From Cryobacterium suzukii (GTDB taxonomy: Bacteria; Actinomycetota; Actinomycetes; Actinomycetales; Microbacteriaceae), in the NCBI RefSeq assembly GCF_004403185.1, contig NZ_SOHJ01000015.1:1-64000 (forward strand): DNA of 64,000 bases. Reading direction: 5' to 3'. Of this stretch, positions 52,547 to 61,903 are shown piece after piece; the stretch's first letter is position 1, and every line of letters begins with the position of its first letter. The notes below the pieces were generated by a model, which saw only the letters and a list, made by a program, of their open reading frames with translations, had not been told where the DNA came from and did not search any database. The position numbers and the translations under genes are program-made.

Positions 52547-54220
52547 TCATCGGGTTGCTGCATAGTCGTGAACTGTCGCTTCTTTGCCGCTGAAAAAACC
52601 CTTCGCGGACGCGGTGAACGTGTCGGCGTTGGGATCCAAGGAGTTTTGGAATTTTCCGGCCGTTACCGCGTACTTCAGAGCGTCGTGCGGTTCCGATTTG
52701 TCGCCCATTCCCGGGGGGTCGGTGTACACCGTGACCTGATTGGTCGTTGCCGGATTGTCTGACCCATCCCCTGCCGGGACCAGGTCCCCCGTGTGTTCGA
52801 AGGAGAGCACGTTGACGTCAGCGGGAATGTCGAAGTTGCCGATCGACGCACCGGCGGTGACGACGTTCGTGATGTTATAGTGCTGGTTCATCCAGGGGTC
52901 GGAGCTCATCAGTCCCGCGGTGATTCCGCCGAGGCTGAAGCCGGCGAGCATGACCGGATCGTGGGATTTCACATCCGCCTGGTCCATGGCTCTCTTGACG
53001 GCCTCCATGAGCACGGTTTGATGCTGCGCCATGGACGCCAGGTCGCTCGGCACGTCGTTCGTGGCGGTGCCGGGTGCTAGCCCCCAGTTCTGGGTGCTGG
53101 GGATCTGGACTATCCAGTGACTCACGCCGTCAACTCCTACTCGTTCCACAAGCCGAATGTCGGAGAAAACATCCGGAGAACCTTTGGGGGAGCCAGCTGG
53201 GGCGTTCCCGTTCCTGTCGATGTCCCAGGCGCCCTTAAACAAGGTATCTAGGTCGGTCGGCACGATCTGGGGGATCGGGGCTCCCTTGGAGTCGGTGAAG
53301 GCAATGGGAGCGACGGTCGGCTGGCCGGTCGCGTCGTCGAATGCGCCGAAGCGGCCACCGCCGGCGATGATGCCTTCCACGAGCTGGTCGTAGTTGAGGG
53401 GCGGCCAGGGTGCACCGGTCAGGGAGGTCGTTCCGACGATGGCCAGCGGGCCAACGGCATAGGTCGCTCCGGCAAGGAGCCCGGGAGCGAAGTTGATGAT
53501 CGTCTGCACGAGGTCGGTATGCTCGCTGGCCCAGGCTTGGATCGCGTCCATATCGGGGGCGCTGGCGAGCAGGGCCGCGAACTCGGCCGCGAGCCGCTGG
53601 TTGGCAGCGGTGGCGGCATCCGCTGGTGAATAGGCAGATGCAAAGGCACTCGCTCCGGGCGTGATGAGCGCACCCGCACCGCCCGGCAGAAGCACTGTGG
53701 CGAGCAGCCACGGGTTCTTCTCTACCTGGTCGCCGATCGCGTCCACCGCTGCTCCGGCCGAGTCAGCCACCTCGGTGAGCTGATAGCTAACTTCAACGCC
53801 GGCCGCGTAGAGCGCTGCCCCACCGGCCACGACCGTGGCCCCAGCGACCGCCACGACACCAACAGCGAAACCGCCCACGAAGTAGAGGCCGCCTGCGGCC
53901 GTGGCGAGCGCGGATTCCACCGTCTCGTAGGTGACGATGGCGCCGTCAATGAAGAGGTGCAGCACCGCGACCCTGGCGGTCTGGACGAGGTACACGGCGG
54001 CGGCCTGGAGGATCTTCGTCTCAGCATCTGCGAAGGTGGCCGGCGAGAGAATCGCCGATTCGAGCAAGTCACCGCCGGCCGCCACGGCCGCGATATGCAG
54101 GCTCTCCGTGGCGAGATAGTTTTGCACCTGACCGAGCTCCGTCGAGAACGTGCGCATGTCTTCGAAAGTCGCGACGAGGGGGGAGGTATTGGTACCGCCG
54201 GTGACCGTGAAGTCACTCAT
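52547..54220 (-). CDS. Putative type VII-associated lipase-like effector (alpha/beta hydrolase)
   Basis: 557 residues. The first 80 residues are helical without Trp (TFEDMRTFSTELGQVQNYLA), like a WXG100/ESX targeting module, then come hydrophobic Gly/Ala-rich segments (about 108-140 and 170-195) that could be membrane-active, and a C-terminal alpha/beta hydrolase: nucleophile elbow GFSLGG (Ser429), Asp479 in EHTGDLVP and His512 in SEPHDAL, a complete triad with the spacing of lipases. The overall plan suggests a secreted lipase toxin. It overlaps the EspG-like gene by eight bases and is followed by three lipoprotein genes. Substrate and secretion route are inference. Confidence 0.7.
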   Translation of the reverse strand: MSDFTVTGGTNTSPLVATFEDMRTFSTELGQVQNYLATESLHIAAVAAGGDLLESAILSPATFADAETKILQAAAVYLVQTARVAVLHLFIDGAIVTYETVESALATAAGGLYFVGGFAVGVVAVAGATVVAGGAALYAAGVEVSYQLTEVADSAGAAVDAIGDQVEKNPWLLATVLLPGGAGALITPGASAFASAYSPADAATAANQRLAAEFAALLASAPDMDAIQAWASEHTDLVQTIINFAPGLLAGATYAVGPLAIVGTTSLTGAPWPPLNYDQLVEGIIAGGGRFGAFDDATGQPTVAPIAFTDSKGAPIPQIVPTDLDTLFKGAWDIDRNGNAPAGSPKGSPDVFSDIRLVERVGVDGVSHWIVQIPSTQNWGLAPGTATNDVPSDLASMAQHQTVLMEAVKRAMDQADVKSHDPVMLAGFSLGGITAGLMSSDPWMNQHYNITNVVTAGASIGNFDIPADVNVLSFEHTGDLVPAGDGSDNPATTNQVTVYTDPPGMGDKSEPHDALKYAVTAGKFQNSLDPNADTFTASAKGFFSGKEATVHDYAATR

Positions 54221-55112
54221 GGGCCATCTCCTTCAGGGTGATTTCTGCGCAGAGGGAAGCGACTTCCGCCCGAATGGCGGTGTACGTCACTGCGGCAATT
54301 GTGATGGTTCCGGAGTCGACCACCTGTTCCGCAGTCGGTAGGCCGTCGTCGCCTGCAGGCACCCGCACGTCCACGCTGCGCCAGCCGGCTGCGCCGCGCA
54401 CATAGCGAAGCACCCGCACGGGGATGCCGTCCTCCCGCGAGAGTCGAAGCTCGAACCCGGCGTTGAGGTCGCCAGCAAGCCCCGAAAGCGCCTGCACTGC
54501 GCCGGGACCGCCGATTCGGTGGGAAAGTTCCTCCAGAAGGAGCGGGTCACGGGCGCGGAGAACCTCAATGCCGCCGCGGCTATCCGTCAGAGACATCGTC
54601 ACGATGGGCCCGTTGTCGCCGGCCTCTCCACCGCGCGGGATGGCCAGGGCTAGTTCGCCGGCAAGGTCCGGGAACGGCACGACTGCGAACTCGACGCCAG
54701 CCAGATCGCCGGTCGTTCCTCGCCCGTCGGCGATCTCGACGTTCTGTGCCCGCGCGAGCAAAGAGCCGAAACCGCCGCGCGCCGAGGCGACGAGCAAAAG
54801 GGTCGACTCTCGGGTCCATGCGGACACCTCGAACACCCAGGCCGGGGCCATGTGCAGCGACAGGAAAACCATGAACGGCTCAAGAAGCCAGTCGCTCAGG
54901 TTCGCGGGAATCGGGTCGCGCGGGACATCCGCTGCGACCAGGCCTTTGGCGATCAGACTGGCGAGCGCCGCCCGCACCCGCTCCACGGCCTCGGCGGGGC
55001 CCAGCTCACTGGCCCATTCCTGACGAAATCTCGGCGGTAATCGCAGCGTCGGCACGTGATCCTGCACAAAATGCAATTCGTCAGCAGTCAACAGAAACCG
55101 CGGAGTAGACAT
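54213..55112 (-). CDS. EspG-like (ESX secretion-associated) protein
   Basis: 299 residues starting MSTPRFLLTADELHFVQDHV, which resembles the N-terminus of the EspG/ESX chaperone family (LTADEL motif). The middle (RESTLLLVASARGGFGSLLA, VEFAVVPFPDLAGELALAIP) and the C-terminus (PVRVLRYVRGAAGWRSVDVR) have an alternating strand-helix pattern consistent with that fold. EspG proteins bind substrates and keep them soluble until export. An upstream Met at 55166 is less likely. Its place just before the lipase gene, overlapping it by eight bases, supports a chaperone role. Family assignment moderate. Confidence 0.5.
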   Translation of the reverse strand: MSTPRFLLTADELHFVQDHVPTLRLPPRFRQEWASELGPAEAVERVRAALASLIAKGLVAADVPRDPIPANLSDWLLEPFMVFLSLHMAPAWVFEVSAWTRESTLLLVASARGGFGSLLARAQNVEIADGRGTTGDLAGVEFAVVPFPDLAGELALAIPRGGEAGDNGPIVTMSLTDSRGGIEVLRARDPLLLEELSHRIGGPGAVQALSGLAGDLNAGFELRLSREDGIPVRVLRYVRGAAGWRSVDVRVPAGDDGLPTAEQVVDSGTITIAAVTYTAIRAEVASLCAEITLKEMAHE

Positions 55113-55199
55113 CCCCGCCCCCAACGATTCACTCGTCACTATGCGTTCCCCCGTATGTTCGTTCACAGCCTATCGAGAATGCGACCTGGTTCAACTGCC

Positions 55200-56249
55200 C
55201 TAGGCTACGAAGGCGCGGTAGGCGGGGTCGTTGGCGCGAAGCACGCGCAGCACGTTCTGGGAGCCCAGCTTGGCGAGGTCGGCGTCGCTCCAGCCGCGAC
55301 GCTCGAGCTCGGCGAACAGGTTGGGGTACTCCGCCACATTGGCGAGTCCGACCGGCATATCGGGGCAGCCGTCGAAGTCGCCGCCGAGACCGATGTGATC
55401 GACGCCGGCCACGCTGCGGGCATGCTCCACGTGGTCAGCGACGTGCGCCACGGTCACCACCGGCTTCTCCCCCACCGACCCGTTGTCCTCCCAGCTGCGG
55501 TAGTCGGCCGAGAGGAAGGCGGGCACAAAGGTGAGCATCTGCACACCATCGTTGGCGGCGAGCTGGGTGAGAATCGCGTCGGGCACGTTGCGCGGGTGCG
55601 GATTGAGGGCGAAGCACGACGAGTGGCTGAACAGAAGGGGAAGCGTTGTGGCATCGAGGGCGTCCTGCATAGTGGCAGCGGAGACGTGCGAGAGATCGAC
55701 CATCATTCCGATGCGGTTCATCTCCGCGATAACGGCCCGACCACGATCGTTGATGCCATCGTGTGTCACCTCGCCGACGGCCGCGTCGGCCCACTCCGTT
55801 GACGAATTCCAGGTCAGTGTCATGTAGCGCACGCCCAGTCGGGCGTATTCGCGCAGCACCGCGAGCGAGTTGTTCATCTGATTGCCGCCCTCGACCCCGA
55901 GGAACGACGCAATTCTTCCGCCGTGCTGGGCGGCCTCGATGTCATCAGCGGTGACGGCACGCACAAAGTCGTCGGGGTACGCGGCAATCAAGCGGTGAAT
56001 GAAATCGATCTGCTCGAGAGTGGCCTGCACCGAATCGGTGCCGGCAAGGTCGGTGTGCACCCATACCGACCAGAACTGGCCCTGCACCCCTCCGCGACGC
56101 AGTTTGGGAATATCCGTCTGCAAGCGGCTGAGGGCAGAATCATGCTCGGAGTCCAGCCCGGCAACCGAATATTCGCGGTGTTCCCGGCACAGCCAGGCCA
56201 GGTCGTTGTGGCCGTCGACAACGGCGAATTTCGAATTTCTTACCATCAT
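55200..56249 (-). CDS. Membrane dipeptidase (peptidase family M19)
   Basis: About 349 residues. Zinc ligands of the M19 family: HNDLAW at the start (VVDGHNDL), Glu in GVEGGNQMNNSL, DLSHVSAATM, FSHSSCFALNPHPRNVPD (His pair) and GVDHIGLGGDFDG. These enzymes hydrolyse dipeptides; bacterial forms often act on D-Ala-containing or L,D dipeptides from cell wall. The start at 56249 is chosen because GAAGAG lies six bases upstream; the Met at 56267 is possible. No signal peptide is seen, so it should be cytoplasmic. Single gene. Confidence 0.9.
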   Translation of the reverse strand: MMVRNSKFAVVDGHNDLAWLCREHREYSVAGLDSEHDSALSRLQTDIPKLRRGGVQGQFWSVWVHTDLAGTDSVQATLEQIDFIHRLIAAYPDDFVRAVTADDIEAAQHGGRIASFLGVEGGNQMNNSLAVLREYARLGVRYMTLTWNSSTEWADAAVGEVTHDGINDRGRAVIAEMNRIGMMVDLSHVSAATMQDALDATTLPLLFSHSSCFALNPHPRNVPDAILTQLAANDGVQMLTFVPAFLSADYRSWEDNGSVGEKPVVTVAHVADHVEHARSVAGVDHIGLGGDFDGCPDMPVGLANVAEYPNLFAELERRGWSDADLAKLGSQNVLRVLRANDPAYRAFVA

Positions 56250-56735
56250 GTGAACTCTTCCCGGCAATCGAGACGCAATACCAGCCTAGGACCCGCACCC
56301 TCGGTCATTGAATGCGCCCCGGCCGACCGAGTCGGCCGTGACAGGAACCTGATTTATGCCCGCGATACCGAGTCCAGACACGGGAGTAGCCAGACTGCGG
56401 ATGCATCTGGCCCCGCTTGCTCCCATATACAGGGGATTTTGACCCCTGTTGAGGTTACAGCGCCGCCGACTTGAATCGGGGTAGTCTCTGCCAGTAAGTT
56501 GCTGAGAAAGAATCATCTTCCGACGCCGCGCTCCATCCAACGACAGGTGCCAGCATCGCCACCTCGTCACTATGACCATCTGTTCCTGTAAACCCGACTG
56601 CAGGGAATAAAGCCGTGACATCCACCCCAATCAGCCGAACCACTCCCAAAACCCGCTGCACGAATCTCCGGTACCGCCGCACCACAATGACCATACCCGG
56701 CATCACATTCACGTACGACTGTAGGGGGATAACGC
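56250..56735. other. Intergenic region upstream of the glycan operon
   Basis: About 485 bp without a supported gene. It contains two small perfect hairpins: GGCCGAC-CGA-GTCGGCC (56321-56337) and ACAGGGG-ATTTTGA-CCCCTGT (56429-56449). Both could lie in the 5' leader of the glycan genes, which start at 56736 with AGGGGG seven bases upstream, or end the M19 gene's divergent transcript. No clear riboswitch class was recognised. Confidence 0.5.
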
Positions 56736-58283
56736 ATGAGTGAATCAGATTCGCCCGCGTCCTTTCCGCAATCTCGGCCGCTTCAGCGCCCCCCTAAACT
56801 TCGGCTCGTTGACCAAGCGATGCCTGCGCAGGCTGACCTTGCGGTCGACACCCCTTCATCAGGGCTGATGTGGGCTCGGCGGTACCGCACCAAGCTGCGG
56901 ATGACCGATGTTGTGGTCATTGTTCTCGCGGTTGGTGTTGCACTGGTCTTTCGGTTTGGCGTGGACGGCATTCCAGCCGTGCCTGGATCGTTCAGTGCCA
57001 ACTATTGGCTCGTATCGCTGCTCATCGTGGCGACCTGGCTCACGACCCTCGAGCTTTTCCATACTCGGGACTCCCGCGTCGTCGGTGTCGGGGCGAGCGA
57101 GTATAAGCAGGTCATCAATGCCAGCGCTGTGACCTTCGGCATGCTCGCCATCGCCTTTCTAATCTTTCAGATCGACATCGCCCGGCTCTTTTTTGTTCTG
57201 GCGCTTCCGCTTGGAATTGTCGCGCTCGTTCTCGAACGGTGGCTGTGGCGCAAATGGCTGCTGCACCAACGCAAGTTCGGCCACTATCTCTCTCGCGTGA
57301 TCGTCGTCGGAAATCGCGACGACGTGGAATACGTGGTCAGCCAGATCGACACCAAGTCCGGGGCCGCTTACTACATCGTCGGCGCGGCCTTGGAGGACGG
57401 TGTCGGTGACGAGATCTCGGCCGGCGAGCGCCTGGTACCGATCGTGTCCGATTTCGAACATGTCGCCGCGGCGGCGGCTTCCATGGGCGTCGACACGGTC
57501 ATCGTGGCCGGGCAACCCAGCGGCGGCAGTTCTTACATTCGCAACCTGGGCTGGGACCTCGAGGGCACTTCCGCGGAGCTTGTTCTTTCCAGCCGCCTGA
57601 CGGATGTCGCTGGTCCCCGCATCCACTTCCGTCCGGTTGACGGCCTTCCGCTGATCCACGTGGAAATTCCCCGGTTCGAAGGGGGCCGACATGCCCTCAA
57701 GCGCACCCTGGACATCGTCACAACGGCTTTCGCCATGCTGTTCTTACTGCCCGTGCTCGCAGTGATCGCCGTGCTCATCAAACTGGACAGCCCAGGTCCG
57801 GTGCTGTTTCGGCAGGAGCGATGCGGCCGCAATGGGCAGACGTTCCGCATAGTCAAGTTCCGCTCGATGGTTCAGACCGCAGAAGACGACCTGGCCGGCC
57901 TTCTCGACCAGAACGAAGCTTCTGGGGTGCTGTTCAAGATTCGTAACGACCCTCGAATCACCAAGATCGGTCGCGTGCTGCGCAAATATTCGCTCGACGA
58001 ACTGCCGCAGCTGTGGAACATTTTTGTCGGAGAGATGAGCCTTGTTGGCCCGCGTCCGCCACTGCCCGAAGAAGTCCAGGTCTACGAAACCCATGTGCAC
58101 CGCCGCCTATACATCAAACCAGGTCTAACCGGTATGTGGCAGGTCAACGGGCGGTCCAATCTCAGTTGGGAAGACAGCGTTCGTCTCGACCTGTATTACG
58201 TCGAGAACTGGTCGCTCGCGGGCGACCTGATGATCATTTGGCGCACCTTTAAGACCGTCATTCAACCAGTAGGGGCATATTGA
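56736..58283 (+). CDS. Polyprenyl-phosphate sugar phosphotransferase (exopolysaccharide priming enzyme)
   Basis: 515 residues. Four N-terminal transmembrane helices (about 51-70, 82-100, 118-140, 145-165) and a Rossmann-like middle domain ([20 protein letters not shown]) precede a fifth helix ([20 protein letters not shown]) and the bacterial sugar transferase domain: [55 protein letters not shown] and [14 protein letters not shown]. It is a WbaP/CpsE-type polyprenyl glycosylphosphotransferase that starts repeat-unit assembly on undecaprenyl phosphate. First gene of the cluster; the next begins one base after its stop. Confidence 0.93.
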   Translation: MSESDSPASFPQSRPLQRPPKLRLVDQAMPAQADLAVDTPSSGLMWARRYRTKLRMTDVVVIVLAVGVALVFRFGVDGIPAVPGSFSANYWLVSLLIVATWLTTLELFHTRDSRVVGVGASEYKQVINASAVTFGMLAIAFLIFQIDIARLFFVLALPLGIVALVLERWLWRKWLLHQRKFGHYLSRVIVVGNRDDVEYVVSQIDTKSGAAYYIVGAALEDGVGDEISAGERLVPIVSDFEHVAAAAASMGVDTVIVAGQPSGGSSYIRNLGWDLEGTSAELVLSSRLTDVAGPRIHFRPVDGLPLIHVEIPRFEGGRHALKRTLDIVTTAFAMLFLLPVLAVIAVLIKLDSPGPVLFRQERCGRNGQTFRIVKFRSMVQTAEDDLAGLLDQNEASGVLFKIRNDPRITKIGRVLRKYSLDELPQLWNIFVGEMSLVGPRPPLPEEVQVYETHVHRRLYIKPGLTGMWQVNGRSNLSWEDSVRLDLYYVENWSLAGDLMIIWRTFKTVIQPVGAY

Positions 58284-58284
58284 C

Positions 58285-59538
58285 ATGACCGCGGGCATCG
58301 AACACACTGCGCCCACCACCCACCGGCGTCTGAACATCGCAATGATCGGCACCCGTGGAGTCCCCGCAGCCTACGGCGGCTTTGAAACCGCCGTCGAGGA
58401 AATTGGCCGCCGGCTCGTCGACCGTGGTCACGACGTGACCGTGTATTGTCGCCGCACCACCCAGCCGGTGCCAAAAGAGTACCTCGGCATGAAACTCGTC
58501 GAGCTGCCGGCAGTGCGCCACAAAATTCTCGAGACCCTGAGCCACACTGGGCTGTCGGTCCTGCACGCCACCCTGCACCGTCCGGCCGATGTGGCCTTCG
58601 TATTCAATGCCGCCAACGCCCCGTTCGTGCCACTGTTGCGCCTACGCGGAATCCCCAGCGTCGTGCACGTCGACGGCCTGGAATGGAAGCGCGCCAAGTG
58701 GGGCGGCGCCGGTCGACGCTACTACCGCTGGGCCGAGGAAGTATCGGTGCGTGAAGCTGATGCCCTCATCGCTGACGCGCAGGGAATCGTCGACTACTAC
58801 CGGGACGAGTTCTCCATCCCGACAGAGCTGATCTCCTACGGCACCCGAATTCTGCACGACACCCCGGCAGATCGGCTCGCTGAACTCGGCCTTCGCCCGG
58901 GCGGCTACCACCTGGTCGTCGCCCGGTTCGAACCAGAAAACCATGTCGACATCATCGTCGAGGGATACCGCGCCAGCGAAGCGCGCCTCCCGCTCGTGGT
59001 CGTCGGCTCTGCGCCCTATGCGGCCGAACACACCAACCGCATCAGTGACCTCGCCGCCTCCGATTCCCGCATTCGCATGCTTGGCAGTGTGTGGGACCAG
59101 AATCAGCTCGACCAGCTCTACAAACACGCCAGCACCTACCTGCATGGCCACTCGGTCGGCGGCACAAACCCGTCGTTGCTGCGGGCGATGGGTGCCGGCA
59201 CCAAGGTCATCGCCTGGGACGTCGTCTTCAATCGTGAGGTCCTCGGCAGAGATGGCGCCTACTTCTCTGGGGCGGATTCCCTCAGGGCCCTGATCGAAGA
59301 CGCGGAAGTGAGTCCCGAGCGAGTCGCAGAGGTCGCGGCGGCACTGCAAGCCCGCGCCGAGCATCTCTATAACTGGGACAGCGTCACGACCAGCTACGAA
59401 AAACTCGCCAGGCGGGTGGCCGTTGGTTACAGCACCCACCGCCAAAGCAGCGGCAGGGCCGGAGTGTCGATGTGGAGCCTTTCCGACAGCCTGAGCAAGC
59501 AACCGTCAACCGCGCCTTCCAGAGGGATCATCTTATGA
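58285..59538 (+). CDS. Glycosyltransferase (DUF1972/GT4 type)
   Basis: 417 residues. The N-terminal RRLNIAMIGTRGVPAAYGGF and ETAVEEIGRRLVDRGHDVTV are the DUF1972 signature found in rhamnosyl- and other transferases; the C-terminal GT-B half has GGYHLVVARFEPENHVDIIV and the nucleotide-sugar-binding HGHSVGGTNPSLLRAMGAGT. It adds a sugar to the polyprenyl-linked precursor on the cytoplasmic side. The acceptor and donor are unknown. Its stop overlaps the following phosphatidyltransferase start by ATGA, so the two are translationally coupled. Confidence 0.9.
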   Translation: MTAGIEHTAPTTHRRLNIAMIGTRGVPAAYGGFETAVEEIGRRLVDRGHDVTVYCRRTTQPVPKEYLGMKLVELPAVRHKILETLSHTGLSVLHATLHRPADVAFVFNAANAPFVPLLRLRGIPSVVHVDGLEWKRAKWGGAGRRYYRWAEEVSVREADALIADAQGIVDYYRDEFSIPTELISYGTRILHDTPADRLAELGLRPGGYHLVVARFEPENHVDIIVEGYRASEARLPLVVVGSAPYAAEHTNRISDLAASDSRIRMLGSVWDQNQLDQLYKHASTYLHGHSVGGTNPSLLRAMGAGTKVIAWDVVFNREVLGRDGAYFSGADSLRALIEDAEVSPERVAEVAAALQARAEHLYNWDSVTTSYEKLARRVAVGYSTHRQSSGRAGVSMWSLSDSLSKQPSTAPSRGIIL

Positions 59539-60308
59539 CCAGCACCTCAGCCCAAATCGCTCGTTCGACCGAATCGTACGTTGACACCGTTCGCCGTCTG
59601 TCGTCCGCCCAGAAGACGGCGTCCCGCGGCGCTCCGGCCTATTCGGTCTACGTGAACCGTCGCGTCGGGCGCTACCTCGCGGCGGGCGCGTTTCGTTTAG
59701 GCCTGACCCCCAACAACGTCACCGCCGTCAGTGCGGGCTTCACGTTCTGCGCGATCGGACTGCTGGCGATCGGTGAGCCGAGCTGGTGGCTCGGACTCGT
59801 GGTGTGGCTGCTGCTCGCCATCGGGTACGCCTTCGACTCGGCCGACGGCCAGGTCGCCCGGTTGCGCGGTGGTGGTTCCCCCTCGGGGGAATGGCTCGAC
59901 CACGTCGTTGACTCCATCAAGATCTCAACCCTGCATCTAGCGGTGCTCATCACGATGTTCACACACTTTCCATTGTCAAGTTCGACCTGGCTGCTCGTGC
60001 CCATCGGGTTTGCGGCTGTGGCAGCCGTGTCGTTCTTTGCAATGATTCTGAACGATCTGCTCAAGGCCAAGCACGCACCGACGGCGCCGCTTTCCACAGC
60101 TCCCCGTTCCGCCTTGCGGTCATTTCTTGGTCTGCCGACCGACTACGGCATACTCTGCCTCTCCTTCGTGTTACTGGGCGCTCCGTTAGCTTTTTTCGGC
60201 CTGTACAGCCTGCTTTTCGTGGCCAATGCGCTTTATCTCGCCTTGGCGCTCGGCAAATGGTTTCGCGATATGACCGCGCTGGGACGCGTGGAAGTCGCCC
60301 GACCGTAG
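59535..60308 (+). CDS. CDP-alcohol phosphatidyltransferase family protein
   Basis: 257 residues, an integral membrane enzyme with about six helices. The catalytic motif DSADGQVARLRGGGSPSGEW followed by LDHVVD has all four aspartates (D-x2-D-G-x2-A-R-x8-G-x3-D-x3-D pattern). Such enzymes join a CDP-alcohol to a phosphate or sugar alcohol. Position in a polysaccharide cluster suggests transfer of a glycerol or inositol phosphate to a lipid or glycan, which is inference. An upstream Met at 59472 would lie inside the glycosyltransferase gene, so the ATGA overlap start at 59535 is preferred. Confidence 0.85.
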   Translation: MTSTSAQIARSTESYVDTVRRLSSAQKTASRGAPAYSVYVNRRVGRYLAAGAFRLGLTPNNVTAVSAGFTFCAIGLLAIGEPSWWLGLVVWLLLAIGYAFDSADGQVARLRGGGSPSGEWLDHVVDSIKISTLHLAVLITMFTHFPLSSSTWLLVPIGFAAVAAVSFFAMILNDLLKAKHAPTAPLSTAPRSALRSFLGLPTDYGILCLSFVLLGAPLAFFGLYSLLFVANALYLALALGKWFRDMTALGRVEVARP

Positions 60309-60436
60309 TACGACATCCGCTGTAACAACGAAGCGACTCTGCCGTGTGCCCCTTTCTGGGGCGGCTTCTTCCCACGTTCGGACGTGAGTTTTGATCACCT
60401 AGATTGTAGTGTGGGCGCAACCGGACGGAGAAAGCT

Positions 60437-61903
60437 GTGGAACCAATCGACTATCTGAGGACCATCACGAAACGGTGGCTGCCCATCGCTATTGTGGGCG
60501 TCCTGGGCGGCGCGGTGGCGTGGGGTTATGCGGCCACCCTCCCGGCGCAGTACCAGGCAACCAACAGCGTCTTCGTGACGAGCGACCGGGGTGAGACCAC
60601 CGGCGAGCTGTTGCAATCATCAACCTTCACTCAAAACCTTGTGCAGTCCTACGCGCAACTCGCCACAACACCGACCGTTCTTGGGCCGGTGATCAGCAAG
60701 CTCGGATTGAATATTTCCACGCAAGCACTGGCCTCCCGCGTCACCGCGGAGATTCCCCTCAACACCGTTTTCATTGACATCACCGTTACCAGCCGGTCGT
60801 CGACGCAGGCCGTGGCCATCGCTGATGCTGTCTCCGATTCCCTCGCCACCGCGGTCGGGAACCTGGCGCCGAAAGGGCCCGACAATTTGCCATCGATCAC
60901 GGTCGAGACGGTTTCTCCTGCGCAACTGCCGGGCAGCCCGTTTGCACCGAATACGCAGCTGATCGTCATCACCGGCTTGCTGCTCGGGCTCGTTCTGGGT
61001 GTGCTCTACGCCCTTTCCCGCGAGATATTCGATACCCGGGTGAGCACGGAGAAGGACCTCGATCGGGTCTCCTCTGATCCCTTGCTCGGAATGGTCGGTC
61101 GCAAGAAGCGCACCGACCCAGCGGGCCTGGTCATGCGGGTGATGCCACACAGCGCCCTGGCTGAGGCGTACCGGCGAGTGCGGGCCAATCTGGAATTCAT
61201 CGACGTGGACAGCCCGCCACGCAGCGCCGTGGTTACGTCCGCAGTGACGCGCGATGGTAAATCCACGACCGCGATCAACCTTGCACTCGCCATGGCGGAA
61301 CGGTCGTCGCGAGTACTCCTGATTGATGCCGACCTACGTCGCCCGTCGATCGCCGAGCTGTGTGACCTCGAAGGCGACGTGGGACTGACGACCATTTTGC
61401 TCGGCGATGTCGGACCCGACGACGCCATAGTGCGCTGGTCGAATGGCATCGACGTGTTGCCCTCCGGCGCTGTGCCGCCCAACCCCGGACAACTGCTCGG
61501 TTCCGCCGCGATGAAAACCCTGATGCAGGGCCTACTGCTTGAGTACGACTTCATCGTCGTCGATTCCCCGCCACTGCTGCCGGCCACCGACGCCCTCGGC
61601 CTGTCGCATCTCACCGATGGCGCCATCGTCGTCGCTCGTTACAAGGCGACCACCCGCCAACAACTGGCTACCACCTTGGAGTCGCTCGAAGCCGTCAACG
61701 CGCGCATTCTCGGCATCGTGCTGAACCAAGTGCGGGAACGTCGCGCTGAGGTGTACTACGGGCCGCTCACCCCAACGACTCGTACTGCCGCGCCGACTCC
61801 GGGAACGACCAACCGGGTCACGGCCACCCGAGAACCTCGCACCACCTTTGATGAGACGGGCCGTCGTAGCTCCCGCACGTCGGAATCTACTCGGTCGTCA
61901 TAG
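60437..61903 (+). CDS. Wzz-like chain-length regulator fused to BY-kinase (CpsC/CpsD type)
   Basis: 488 residues from GTG; GGAGAAAG lies upstream. A Wzz domain with two transmembrane helices (about 15-35 and 175-195; EPIDYLRTITKRWLPIAIVG at the start) is followed by a cytoplasmic P-loop kinase: Walker A TRDGKSTTAINLALAMA, Walker A' LLIDADLRRP and Walker B FIVVDSPPLLPATDA. The C-terminal tail (about 60 residues) is Thr/Arg-rich with few Tyr, unlike the Tyr cluster of typical BY-kinases, so autophosphorylation may be limited. It controls polymer length and export. The gene's TAG shares a base with the next GTG start. Confidence 0.92.
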   Translation: MEPIDYLRTITKRWLPIAIVGVLGGAVAWGYAATLPAQYQATNSVFVTSDRGETTGELLQSSTFTQNLVQSYAQLATTPTVLGPVISKLGLNISTQALASRVTAEIPLNTVFIDITVTSRSSTQAVAIADAVSDSLATAVGNLAPKGPDNLPSITVETVSPAQLPGSPFAPNTQLIVITGLLLGLVLGVLYALSREIFDTRVSTEKDLDRVSSDPLLGMVGRKKRTDPAGLVMRVMPHSALAEAYRRVRANLEFIDVDSPPRSAVVTSAVTRDGKSTTAINLALAMAERSSRVLLIDADLRRPSIAELCDLEGDVGLTTILLGDVGPDDAIVRWSNGIDVLPSGAVPPNPGQLLGSAAMKTLMQGLLLEYDFIVVDSPPLLPATDALGLSHLTDGAIVVARYKATTRQQLATTLESLEAVNARILGIVLNQVRERRAEVYYGPLTPTTRTAAPTPGTTNRVTATREPRTTFDETGRRSSRTSESTRSS

